A DNA stretch of 31,261 nucleotides, from assembly GCA_943349385.1 (NCBI GenBank), contig CALQZM010000001.1, forward strand, positions 1-31,261, read 5' to 3'. The DNA comes from Candidatus Peribacteria bacterium. Lineage in GTDB: Bacteria; Patescibacteriota; Gracilibacteria; UBA1369; GCA-2718715. The notes under the pieces were generated by a model. The model worked only from the letters and a program-made list of their open reading frames with translations. It was not told the DNA's origin and ran no database searches. Of the stretch, positions 1 through 7,522 are shown one piece after another; position 1 is the stretch's first letter, and every line of letters begins with the position of its first letter. Made by a program: the position numbers and the translations under genes.

Positions 1-915
1 GGACGATATCGTGAATTCTACCAATGTGACGTCGATATTATCGGTACCGAAAGTATTTTAGCTGAACTTGAACTTGTTAAAATAATGGTCGAAAGTTTTG
101 AGGCATTAGGATTTAAAAACTTTGTAATTAAAGTAAACGACCGAAAATTAATTAATAGCATTTTAGAAAAACTAGAAATTACAGAGGAACAGTTTGTTCC
201 GGTTGTAAGAATTATAGATAAACTAGATAAAATTGGGCTGTCTAAAGTAGTAGAAGAATTTACTAATTTAGGACTCAGTGGTTTTCAGGTAAAAAAACTA
301 GAAGAAGTTTTGTCTAGCTCTGGGGATTTAAATGGATTCAAAGAATACAACACCGAAACTCTTGACGAATTATTTAAATTTGTTAACGGCACTCCGTTAG
401 AAAAACTTGTTAAATTCGATATGTCGCTTGCACGTGGGCTTGATTATTATACAGGTATAATTTTTGAAGCTATAATCCCCGACTCTGGTCTTGGATCAGT
501 TGCCGGTGGTGGTCGTTATGCCAATTTATGCGGATCCTTTAGTAAAAAGTCTTTTTCAGGAGTTGGAATTGCCCTTGGTTTTGATCGATTAGTTGACGCC
601 ATGGAAATTATGGAATTATTTAAAGAAGTTAAAACAAATTCTCAAGTTTTGGTTACAATTTTTAATCAGGAGCTGGCAACAAAATCGGTAGAAGTTTACG
701 ATCAATTAAGATCGTTTGGAATTAATACCGAAATCTATTTTGAAACCAATGAAAAACTAGGAAAACAAGTTAAGTTTGCAGATCGCAAAGGCATTCCTTT
801 CGTAGTGGTAATAGGCCCCGAAGAAGCTGCAAAAGGCCTAGTTCAACTCAAAGATATGCAAAGCGGCGAAAGCTTTGATTTAAATATGAAAAAATTAGTA
901 GAAAAATTTAAATAA
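1..915 (+). CDS. hisS: Histidyl-tRNA synthetase, 5'-truncated by the window edge
   Basis: This gene charges tRNA-His with histidine in the cytoplasm. Reading frame 1 is open from base 1, so only the 3' part of the gene is present; the first in-frame ATG, at 85, is internal. The fragment opens with class II motif 2 (GRYREFYQCDVDIIG), carries the histidine-specific block LARGLDYYTG at about 427-456 and motif 3 (GFDRL) near 580, and ends in an anticodon-binding domain from about 640. The linker stretches FVIKVNDRK and IIDKLDKI resemble the eukaryotic cytosolic enzyme (human: FLIKVNDRR, SIDKLDKM) more than the E. coli type, so I call it the eukaryote/archaea-like subgroup. That is from memory of those sequences, not an alignment. 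It converges on the next gene, with a hairpin between them. Confidence 0.96.
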   Translation, partial: GRYREFYQCDVDIIGTESILAELELVKIMVESFEALGFKNFVIKVNDRKLINSILEKLEITEEQFVPVVRIIDKLDKIGLSKVVEEFTNLGLSGFQVKKLEEVLSSSGDLNGFKEYNTETLDELFKFVNGTPLEKLVKFDMSLARGLDYYTGIIFEAIIPDSGLGSVAGGGRYANLCGSFSKKSFSGVGIALGFDRLVDAMEIMELFKEVKTNSQVLVTIFNQELATKSVEVYDQLRSFGINTEIYFETNEKLGKQVKFADRKGIPFVVVIGPEEAAKGLVQLKDMQSGESFDLNMKKLVEKFK

Positions 916-943
916 AACTAAATTTGCTTTGAAATATAAAACT

Positions 944-971
944 CTAAGCTCACTCAACTTTATGAGCTTAG
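944..971. terminator. Inverted repeat between hisS and the convergent gene
   Basis: CTAAGCTCA (944-952) pairs perfectly with TGAGCTTAG (963-971) around a 10-nt loop. The right arm overlaps the last codons of the minus-strand gene ending at 960. There is no clear T-run, so this is a likely bidirectional stop signal rather than a proven intrinsic terminator. Confidence 0.5.
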
Positions 972-2828
972 TGCTTGTTCCACATTTTCAGCCGTTGTAT
1001 CTTGACATAATTCGACTAAATCTTGATCAAAGTCATCTATGCCTCTATCAATTGATTTTGCGTTATCTATTAATCCAAGATTCCCTAGAGCAGCAGTAGC
1101 TGGTTTAAGACGTATAATAAAATTTGGACTATTGATTGGTGCCAATTCCAAATTCCCATTTTCATCTACACCTTTAAAGATATAAGTATTTTCTGTGCCC
1201 CTTTTACTTTTATAAGAAACATTGAGACCAATCAATTCATTAGGGAACTCCATTAAAGCATCGACTGTTTCATTTCCGGTATCAGTAGATTTGTTAGTAT
1301 TCCTAATATCACGTAAAATTGCACGTACATTAGGCATCTCATATTCTCTAAGGCTAGCATCAATGCCTAAGGATTCACCACTATAAGACTCATAGGTTGA
1401 AGCTAAATCTAAAATTTCATTCCATGCTCGTCTAATATCTGTTTCACAATACCCCATTTGTTGTCTTATTGCCCTACCTAAGCCTTGTTTATTGCCCCTT
1501 TGAACTATATATGGAGCTGATCCAATATTAATTACCGACCCAACAGGTAGGTTGCCTTCAAATAGATCATTTAATAAATTTGCGTAGTACACTGATTGCC
1601 CGTAAGCATTTGCACCACGATCTGCATTCTCAACAATATCACTCAATAAGTCGCTATAGTCTGAATTATTTATTGTACTAGCCCTGGTTTTAGCTTGTTC
1701 GAATGCTAAAAATACTGGACTTCCTGCATCTATTACTTCACGTACCAAGTCAGGTTTATTTTTTTCTTCAATTTGTGGTACTGATTCGTTTTCACTTCCT
1801 TCTTCAATTTGTGGTACTGATTCGTTTTCGCTTCCTTCTTCAACTTGTGGTACTGATTCGTTTTCGCTTTCTTCTTCAACTCCATTAAGACTTGGTGACG
1901 CTTGATTTGTATTAAAATTTAAATGTCCAGCAATTACATATACTGAACGACCTTCATGGGTAACCTCTACTAAAGTTGCGGGTACAAAATTTGCACCCTC
2001 TTTAAATTCTACATATTGAGTTCTTCCTGTAAGGGTCACTACAGTATTTTGTTCAAAAACATCCCCTCTAGTAGCTGCTGCATTGGGGCCAAGCCTTCTT
2101 AAAAGGCCATCTCTTTCAGTTACTACCACTGCATTTTGCCCATTTGAGATAGGTCTTAATGAAGTAAGGTCATTAGAGTCACTCAGTAATGAGTCCTCAG
2201 TACCTGCAAAAGATCTAACAGTAGATAGATCAGCACCTCGTATAATAACAGCGGTCTGCTGTTCTATTGAATCATCTAGCTGTTTAGTAAATATTGATAC
2301 TTCGGGTGCTGCCGTCTGTTCATCGATAGAGTAATTTAAAGGATCGCCTAGCAGACACATAACGCTATTACTAGAATTTTGTGATACTTGTTCAATACTT
2401 TCAAGACCTGAATTATCGTCAGCTCTTTCTTGTTCAATACATGCAAGAACTGAATTATCGTCAGCTCTTTCTTGTTCAATACTTGCAAGAACAGAATTAT
2501 CGTCAGCTCTTTCTTGTTCAATACTTGCAAGAACAGAATTATCGTTAGCTCTTACTTGTTCAGTACTTGCAAGAACAGAACTATTGGTATCTCTTTCTTG
2601 TTTAACTTCTAAAGAACTACGATAACTAATTGCTCCCGATGCAGCTAAGAAAACTGCTGCGGCTCTAAAAAATTTGTTCTTATATATTTTATTTAAAATA
2701 CTTGGTTGTTTTTCCGCATTGCTTGGAGTAGTTACTCTGGAAAAATCGCCTTGATTAAAATTGTCTTGATCAAAATTGCCTTTTTCACCTTGTTCAAACC
2801 ACTTATCTTCATTTATATGATTATTCAT
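960..2828 (-). CDS. Membrane-anchored repeat protein with SH3-like domain, unknown function
   Basis: I do not recognise this as a named family. The 622-residue protein has a polar N-terminus (1-50), one membrane segment (about 53-69) and a long outer part. Residues 84-153 are five 14-residue repeats of the form SVLASIEQERADDN. Residues 235-303 resemble a bacterial SH3 domain (GLLRRLGPNAAATRGDVFEQ, then VYVIAGHLN). Residues 318-355 are three acidic 12-residue repeats with VPQIEEGSEN. The C-terminal 250 residues are mixed alpha/beta without a recognised motif. The topology suggests a cell-surface protein with extensible linkers and possible wall-binding ability through the SH3-like part; that role is inference. 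The ATG at 2828 lies about 20 nt downstream of the expected start site of a near-consensus promoter and has no Shine-Dalgarno sequence. Confidence 0.85.
   Translation of the reverse strand: MNNHINEDKWFEQGEKGNFDQDNFNQGDFSRVTTPSNAEKQPSILNKIYKNKFFRAAAVFLAASGAISYRSSLEVKQERDTNSSVLASTEQVRANDNSVLASIEQERADDNSVLASIEQERADDNSVLACIEQERADDNSGLESIEQVSQNSSNSVMCLLGDPLNYSIDEQTAAPEVSIFTKQLDDSIEQQTAVIIRGADLSTVRSFAGTEDSLLSDSNDLTSLRPISNGQNAVVVTERDGLLRRLGPNAAATRGDVFEQNTVVTLTGRTQYVEFKEGANFVPATLVEVTHEGRSVYVIAGHLNFNTNQASPSLNGVEEESENESVPQVEEGSENESVPQIEEGSENESVPQIEEKNKPDLVREVIDAGSPVFLAFEQAKTRASTINNSDYSDLLSDIVENADRGANAYGQSVYYANLLNDLFEGNLPVGSVINIGSAPYIVQRGNKQGLGRAIRQQMGYCETDIRRAWNEILDLASTYESYSGESLGIDASLREYEMPNVRAILRDIRNTNKSTDTGNETVDALMEFPNELIGLNVSYKSKRGTENTYIFKGVDENGNLELAPINSPNFIIRLKPATAALGNLGLIDNAKSIDRGIDDFDQDLVELCQDTTAENVEQALSS
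1764..1877 (-). repeat. 36-bp in-frame tandem repeat, about three copies
   Basis: Three near-identical 36-bp units encode EEGSENESVPQI-type 12-residue repeats between the SH3-like part and the C-terminal part of the 622-residue protein. The unit is a multiple of three, so copy-number changes would keep the frame. Confidence 0.85.
2370..2579 (-). repeat. 42-bp in-frame tandem repeat, five copies
   Basis: Units lie at 2370-2411 (diverged), 2412-2453, 2454-2495, 2496-2537 and 2538-2579. The units at 2454 and 2496 are identical at the DNA level. They encode the 14-residue repeat SVLASIEQERADDN. Identical neighbours point to recent duplication and likely length variation between strains. Confidence 0.92.
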
Positions 2829-2854
2829 TTATTATCTGTGTTAATATCGCGAGC

Positions 2855-2882
2855 ATTATAACGCATAACCTCTACTTGTCAA
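2855..2882 (-). promoter_or_regulatory. Near-consensus sigma-70 promoter for the repeat protein gene
   Basis: On the minus strand TTGACA (2882-2877) is followed by a 16-nt spacer and TATAAT (2860-2855). Both hexamers are perfect. The expected start near 2848 gives a leader of about 20 nt before the ATG at 2828. It lies just downstream of the enolase stop codon. Confidence 0.8.
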
Positions 2883-2907
2883 TAGACTTTAAAACTAACA
2901 GCTATGG

Positions 2908-4155
2908 CTATTCATTAGATAACCTTTCTTCGATTCTAATAAGTTGGTTGTATTTGGCTACACGATCTGTTCTTGATAAAGATCCGGTTTTGATTTGGCC
3001 AGTTTCCATTCCTACTGCTAAGTCGGCAATAAAGGCGTCTTCGGTTTCGCCGCTTCGGTGGGAAACTACGTTGTGCCATCCAGCTTTTTTAGCCATTTTA
3101 ATTGCGTTGATCGTTTCTGAAACTGTTCCAATTTGATTAAGTTTTACAAGGACTGCATTGCAACCTTTACAATCGATAGCTTGTTGAATTCTTTTGGTAT
3201 TAGTAACCAAAAAGTCGTCACCAACTAATTGAACAGTATCTCCAAGAGCAGCTGTTAAAGCAATCCAGCCTTCCCAATCGTCTTCTGATAATCCGTCTTC
3301 AATTGAAACAATAGGATATTTGGTAATTAAATCTTTATAATAGTTAATCATTTCACTACTAGTGGCTGCAACTTGCTGGCCATTCATTTTCATATGGTAT
3401 TTTCCATCTTTATAGAACTCAGTAGAAGCAACATCTAAGGCTATTTGAATTTGACTACCCAAAACGTATCCTGCTTTTTCTGTAGCTAAAACTAAGAAGT
3501 CTAAGGCTTGTTCATTTGAATCTAATTTCGGAGCAAATCCACCTTCGTCACCTACTGAAGTAGTTAAACCTTTTTCAGTTAGTAAATCTTTAAGTGCGTA
3601 AAAAATTTCGACACCAGCACGAAGTCGATCAGAAAAAGTTTCGATTCCGTTTGGCATTATCATAAATTCTTGAATGTCTAAGCCAGAATCTGCGTGTTTA
3701 CCACCGTTAATTACGTTCATCATTGGAACTGGCATAATTTTAGCATTTGGATTCAAATATTCGTATAACCAGACCCCTTTTGATTTAGCAGAAAGCCTAG
3801 CGTAAGCCATTGAACAACCTAAGATTGCGTTCGCTCCGAGTCGAGATTTATTTTCAGTACCATCTAAATCTAATAATATTTTATCGAAGGCTTCTTGACG
3901 ATCTGTTTCGTAACCCATTATTTTTTCTGCAATTTCACCATTTACATTGGCGCAAGCGTTTAAAACACCTTTGCCTCTAAATCGTTTCATATCACCATCT
4001 CGCAATTCAATCGCTTCATGCTCGCCTGTCGAGGCACCACTCGGAACAATTGCAAAAACACGCAGACCAGTTTCTGAATGCATCTCAACTTCTACAGTTG
4101 GATTTCCTCTTGAATCAATAACTTCTCTTGCTTTTAGGAATTGAATTCTTGCCAT
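2908..4155 (-). CDS. eno: Enolase
   Basis: Enolase converts 2-phosphoglycerate to phosphoenolpyruvate in glycolysis, in the cytoplasm with Mg2+. The start motif AREVIDSRGNPTVEVE, the segment GDEGGFAP, the metal-ligand blocks SIEDGL and LVGDD, the signature LVKLNQIGTVSE and the catalytic SHRSGETED are all present, so it should be active. I take the ATG at 4155 (MARIQFLKAREV) as the start. An in-frame ATG at 4188 would add 11 residues (MHTHSHLTTSI) that the family lacks. The gene is divergent from the metallo-beta-lactamase-fold gene and ends 26 bases from the promoter of the next gene on its strand. The stop is TAG. Confidence 0.97.
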   Translation of the reverse strand: MARIQFLKAREVIDSRGNPTVEVEMHSETGLRVFAIVPSGASTGEHEAIELRDGDMKRFRGKGVLNACANVNGEIAEKIMGYETDRQEAFDKILLDLDGTENKSRLGANAILGCSMAYARLSAKSKGVWLYEYLNPNAKIMPVPMMNVINGGKHADSGLDIQEFMIMPNGIETFSDRLRAGVEIFYALKDLLTEKGLTTSVGDEGGFAPKLDSNEQALDFLVLATEKAGYVLGSQIQIALDVASTEFYKDGKYHMKMNGQQVAATSSEMINYYKDLITKYPIVSIEDGLSEDDWEGWIALTAALGDTVQLVGDDFLVTNTKRIQQAIDCKGCNAVLVKLNQIGTVSETINAIKMAKKAGWHNVVSHRSGETEDAFIADLAVGMETGQIKTGSLSRTDRVAKYNQLIRIEERLSNE

Positions 4156-4279
4156 AATAGATGTGGTTAGATGGGAATGTGTGTGCAATATTTTTAACGG
4201 AATCAGAATAAGAATGCAATTGATTTAATAAAAATGGATTGGTAACATTGGCACAAGCAAAAAATTTAATTATTGAAAT

Positions 4280-4852
4280 ATGGAAATTAGATGGAACGGA
4301 CAAAACAGCTTCACAATCAAAGAAGGCAAAGTAAAAGTAGTACTTGACCCGAATGAAAATACTCAAAAAGATTTAGTCACTGATGACGTAGTAATTACAA
4401 CTGGCTCCGAAAAAATCAAAGGATTCAAAGGAAAAGTATATGACTGGCCAGGTGAATACGAAACTAAAGGTGTGCTAGTATATTCAATTCCAACTGAATA
4501 TGGAGCAAATGAAAAACGAGTACTATCTTTTGAGTTAGAGGGAATTCGGATTTGTAACTTGGGCCAACTTAAAAAACCTATTACAAACGATCAAATTGGT
4601 GAACTTGGAAATGTAGATATTTTGATTGTACCGCTAACTTTAAAAACTAAAGATATAGTTGAGATGGTAGAAGAAATCGACCCGAAAATGGTTATTCTTT
4701 CTATGATTGGCGAACCTGAAACGACATTAGTTGCTGATGTATTAAAAGAAGTAGGACAAGAAGGATTGGCTGAAGAAGATAGAATAGTAGTTAAAACTAA
4801 ATCTGATTTAGATTCAGATAACATTGTTTATAAATTACTTTCACTAAGCTAA
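4280..4852 (+). CDS. Metallo-beta-lactamase-fold protein lacking zinc ligands
   Basis: The 190-residue protein starts MEIRWNGQNSFTIKEGKVKVVLDP, which is the opening beta-hairpin of the UlaG-like branch of the metallo-beta-lactamase superfamily (typically MEITWLGHACF...DP). Where active members have HxHxDH after a VVITT-like strand, this protein reads VVITTGSEKIKGF, so no histidine ligand is present. WPGEYETKGV follows, a block I associate with this small subfamily. The C-terminal half keeps alternating strands and helices (ILIVPL, MVILSMIG) but has no late His or Asp ligands. I infer a non-catalytic or metal-free member, so no hydrolase activity should be assumed. It lies divergent from eno and just upstream of tRNA-Arg. 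Confidence 0.75.
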   Translation: MEIRWNGQNSFTIKEGKVKVVLDPNENTQKDLVTDDVVITTGSEKIKGFKGKVYDWPGEYETKGVLVYSIPTEYGANEKRVLSFELEGIRICNLGQLKKPITNDQIGELGNVDILIVPLTLKTKDIVEMVEEIDPKMVILSMIGEPETTLVADVLKEVGQEGLAEEDRIVVKTKSDLDSDNIVYKLLSLS

Positions 4853-4866
4853 AGAAAAAACCATAA

Positions 4867-4942
4867 GTCCTCATAGTTCAAATGGATAGAACAAGAGACT
4901 CCTAAGCTTTAGATACAGGTTCAATTCCTGTTGAGGACACCA
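4867..4942 (+). tRNA. tRNA-Arg (anticodon CCT)
   Basis: The acceptor arms GTCCTCA and TGAGGAC pair perfectly and are followed by discriminator A and an encoded CCA (4940-4942). The D-stem is GTTC/GAAC. The anticodon loop is CTCCTAA, with T33 and anticodon CCT, which reads AGG. The T-arm ACAGG-TTCAATT-CCTGT is intact and the variable loop has 4 nt. The last pair of the anticodon stem (A31-G39) is a mismatch. The overall sequence resembles the bacterial tRNA-Arg(CCT). It follows the preceding gene by 14 nt and may be co-transcribed with it. Confidence 0.96.
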
Positions 4943-4950
4943 TACTGTCA

Positions 4951-4995
4951 TAAATTTATGCGTCTAGAGCTGCGCACGCGACTAGCATAAATTTA
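4951..4995. terminator. Long inverted repeat after tRNA-Arg
   Basis: TAAATTTATGC (4951-4961) is repeated inverted at 4985-4995, with a 23-nt GC-rich loop that can fold further. It sits between the tRNA and the convergent membrane protein gene ending at 5050, so it could end transcripts from both sides. A T-run is missing, so processing or termination remains inference. Confidence 0.45.
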
Positions 4996-5049
4996 CTTTC
5001 GTATTAAAAACTGTGCATTCACTAAGGTGAGCCAATTTATAGGTCTTGG

Positions 5050-5982
5050 TTAACCTTCGTCACGTGCAGAGCCAGGGCCGTTTTCAGTAAGTTCTAAGAA
5101 AGTAAAGGTCCATACTGCGTGTGAAAAAATACTTAAAGTTCCACCTAAGTATCCTGCAATATATAACGAGATAATGGCAACCACTCCTGTTAAGGCGAAA
5201 CCAATCCCCTCGACTGCGGCGCTAGCAAAAAATCCTACTGCGGCAAAAACTAAGACTGGAATTACGAATACTAAAATCATATTTAAAATTACTCGAAGTA
5301 CAATTACTAATAACAGAATTAAAATTAAAAAAGTGTGTTGCCAACTGTGAAAAACTAATTTAGCACTTTTCTGGAGTGCAGAAAACACACCTTCGTCATC
5401 GATGACAATGTACCATTCTGCGTAAGTAAAAAATAAAGTTAAAAACAATCCTGCGATACCTATTAAAATAAAAATTGGTAATAAAAAGTTAATGAAACTT
5501 CCGTCCAAATTTCTAATAATAAAAGTGGATTCAGTTAGTACTGCGGTAATTGAAAAACTTTTGAGTAACAAATGATACTCAAACAATGGTAAAAAACTTG
5601 CTAGTCCGTGGGTAACTCCATTAATAAGTTTTACTTCTTGTCCCTTCTTTTTGCGGGCGGTTAATTGAATAATTGCCCCAACTGAAAAAGTTGGATAAAA
5701 AAAATAAATAATTATCAATACACTTGCCAACACAATATATACCCACCAAATATCCGGATTTAATTTAAGGTAATTCCAGACATCTAATAAGAAAGTGTAG
5801 GTCATGCTATGCTCTTCGCCGTTGACATCTACCACTTTTTGAAAGGAAAAATATTGATATAATACAAATATAATTCCAGATAATGTGGTGATTATGGATG
5901 GTATCAAAGCATACCAAGTAACCATCTTTTTATTTGCTTGAGCAAACTGCCAAGCCTCTTTAATTGTATCTTTATAGTTCAT
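5050..5982 (-). CDS. Polytopic membrane protein, unknown function
   Basis: The 310-residue protein starts with a short amphipathic segment (MNYKDTIKEAWQFAQANKK) and then has about six hydrophobic segments, near residues 22-44, 80-100, 105-120, 165-188, 215-245 and 248-285. Similar N-termini are seen in bacterial integral membrane proteins of the DUF975 or glycerophosphodiesterase-membrane-domain type, where a soluble helix precedes a six-helix bundle; this resemblance is only at the level of layout. I see no catalytic motif, transporter signature or charged pore residues that would give a substrate. It is a single gene, divergent from corA (139-nt gap) and convergent with tRNA-Arg. Confidence 0.85.
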   Translation of the reverse strand: MNYKDTIKEAWQFAQANKKMVTWYALIPSIITTLSGIIFVLYQYFSFQKVVDVNGEEHSMTYTFLLDVWNYLKLNPDIWWVYIVLASVLIIIYFFYPTFSVGAIIQLTARKKKGQEVKLINGVTHGLASFLPLFEYHLLLKSFSITAVLTESTFIIRNLDGSFINFLLPIFILIGIAGLFLTLFFTYAEWYIVIDDEGVFSALQKSAKLVFHSWQHTFLILILLLVIVLRVILNMILVFVIPVLVFAAVGFFASAAVEGIGFALTGVVAIISLYIAGYLGGTLSIFSHAVWTFTFLELTENGPGSARDEG

Positions 5983-6015
5983 TAATCTTTCGTGAATATT
6001 TAAAACAAAAATAGA

Positions 6016-6068
6016 GTTCTAGAACAAAATAGAAAAAAATCACCAAATAAACAAGCTAAGACGCTTGT
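6016..6068. promoter_or_regulatory. Two small palindromes in the divergent region before corA
   Basis: GTTCTAGAAC (6016-6025) is a perfect palindrome. ACAAGC (6051-6056) and GCTTGT (6063-6068) form a 6-bp inverted repeat with a 6-nt gap. Both lie in the 139-nt gap between the divergent membrane protein gene and corA, where operators would be expected. No regulator is identified. Confidence 0.25.
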
Positions 6069-6121
6069 GGAAATTTAAAGTGTAGTGTTAATATCATTTC
6101 AATAATTAGTTAATTGAATCA

Positions 6122-7063
6122 ATGGTAGCAAACACCACTTTTAAATCAAAACGAGAAGAAATCAAAATAGATGGTTTAAAGTGGATTAACATTTCTGATG
6201 CCGGCCAAGAAGACATAAAATATCTCGAAAATAATTTCAACTTTCATCATCTAGATCTTGAAGACTGTCTAACTGAAAACCAAAGATCTAAAATTGATGA
6301 ATACTCAGATTATTTGTTTATAATTTTACATTTACCTTTCTTACACAGACGATCTAAAAGAATTACCCCGATCGAATTAGACATCTTTGTTAAAGACGGT
6401 CTTTTAATTACGGTGCACGAAAATCATCCTATCATTAATAAGATTTTTGATAACTGCAAAAAGAGTCCAGCAGTTAAGAAAGAATACTTTAATAATAGCA
6501 GCGGCTATTTAATGTATCGGATTCTAAATGAAGTATTCGAAAATGTTTTCCCTATGGTAGACGACATTAGTAAAAACCTGAATTCAATAGAGCTGGATGT
6601 TTTTGAAGATTATACAGGTAAAGATAGACTAAAAGACATATTACTAATGAAAAAAGATTTAATTAACTTTAGAAGGATCATCATGCCACAAAGATCAGTA
6701 ATTGCTCAACTTGAACACTTACAAATGAGGTTTTCTCAAAATGAATTAGATGTGTACTTTGATAATATAGTAGATAAAATCGAGAAAATCTTTGGAGTGC
6801 TTGAGAACCTAAAAGACTTAGTAGACTCACTACACCAAACTTATGAATCACTTATTTCACATAACACCAATAATATAATCCGAGTCCTAACCTTGTTTTC
6901 GGTTATAATGTTGCCTTTAACTGTGATAACTGGATTCTATGGAATGAACTTAAAAAAGCTACCTTTTGACGGACATGAGTTTGCAGTTATTATAGTTGGT
7001 GCCATAATGTTAAGTGTACTAGTTGGTATGTTAAGTTATTTCAAGTACAAAAAATGGCTCTAA
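6122..7063 (+). CDS. corA: CorA-family magnesium/divalent cation transporter
   Basis: CorA proteins are pentameric inner-membrane channels that take up Mg2+ (or Co2+/Ni2+). The 313-residue length fits the family. The N-terminal two-thirds is a soluble alpha/beta domain followed by long helices (about 150-250) that form the funnel. Two C-terminal membrane helices follow: the first (about 254-272) ends in the signature YGMN at residues 273-276, and the second is at about 284-305. The C-terminus (YFKYKKWL) is basic, as usual for the family. The GMN motif is intact, so transport is likely; the metal specificity cannot be read from the sequence. No Shine-Dalgarno sequence precedes the ATG. Confidence 0.95.
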   Translation: MVANTTFKSKREEIKIDGLKWINISDAGQEDIKYLENNFNFHHLDLEDCLTENQRSKIDEYSDYLFIILHLPFLHRRSKRITPIELDIFVKDGLLITVHENHPIINKIFDNCKKSPAVKKEYFNNSSGYLMYRILNEVFENVFPMVDDISKNLNSIELDVFEDYTGKDRLKDILLMKKDLINFRRIIMPQRSVIAQLEHLQMRFSQNELDVYFDNIVDKIEKIFGVLENLKDLVDSLHQTYESLISHNTNNIIRVLTLFSVIMLPLTVITGFYGMNLKKLPFDGHEFAVIIVGAIMLSVLVGMLSYFKYKKWL

Positions 7064-7128
7064 ATCCTAGTTTTAGCTTTAATACAAAGGATTCACTGCT
7101 TTATAGAACTCGAAATATAGATTTGCTC

Positions 7129-7172
7129 TTGTCAAAAAGGAGTTTGTCTGATAAATTTTCATAGCTTATAAA
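7129..7172 (+). promoter_or_regulatory. Overlapping promoters for rpsO
   Basis: TTGTCA (7129-7134), a 17-nt spacer and TAAATT (7152-7157) form one candidate. TTGTCT (7144-7149), a 17-nt spacer and TATAAA (7167-7172) form a second. The second would give a leader of only about 13 nt before the ATG at 7192. Confidence 0.55.
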
Positions 7173-7191
7173 TTTTAGTTATATACTTTAT

Positions 7192-7452
7192 ATGAAGAGA
7201 AATACAAAGAAAAAAATCATTAAAAAATTTGAATCTCACAAAACTGATACTGGTTCTGCAAGAGTTCAAATAGCGATTCTGACTGAAAGAATTTCAAGTC
7301 TAAGTTCGCATCTTGAATCTCATAAACACGATGTAGAGTCAAGACGAGGTCTATTAGGTTTAGTAGCAAAGAGAAGAAAACTACTTGGATACCTTAAGCT
7401 AAATAAGCCTACTGAGTATCAAGAACTTACCCAACAACTTACACTAAAATAA
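7192..7452 (+). CDS. rpsO: 30S ribosomal protein S15
   Basis: S15 binds the central domain of 16S rRNA early in 30S assembly. The 86-residue protein has the family's usual length and four-helix pattern, with the conserved H-TGS block (SHKTDTGSARVQIAILTERI), LSSHL, HKHDVESRRGL and RRKLLGYLK. It sits directly before pnp, the classical rpsO-pnp order, but a strong terminator separates the two, so pnp may rely on read-through or its own start. The leader has no Shine-Dalgarno sequence. Confidence 0.98.
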   Translation: MKRNTKKKIIKKFESHKTDTGSARVQIAILTERISSLSSHLESHKHDVESRRGLLGLVAKRRKLLGYLKLNKPTEYQELTQQLTLK

Positions 7453-7464
7453 GCCCATCACTTT

Positions 7465-7491
7465 AAAAACCCCTGAAATTCAGGGGTTTTT
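7465..7491 (+). terminator. Intrinsic terminator between rpsO and pnp
   Basis: AAAAACCCCTGA (7465-7476) pairs with TCAGGGGTTTTT (7480-7491) around a 3-nt loop and ends in a T-run. It is symmetrical enough to act in both directions. Confidence 0.9.
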
Positions 7492-7522
7492 GCTTTAACA
7501 ATTAAATTAAACTATAAAAATA

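Noticed and set aside
1703..1888. Small plus-strand open frames across the repeat gene
   Set aside because: They are antisense shadows of the repeats in the 622-residue protein and lack start context.
2370..2579. Regular 42-bp repeats could suggest a CRISPR array
   Set aside because: The units follow one another without spacers and lie in frame inside a coding gene.
4156..4188. Upstream ATG of enolase at 4188
   Set aside because: It would add 11 residues that the family does not have; the ATG at 4155 fits the usual N-terminus.
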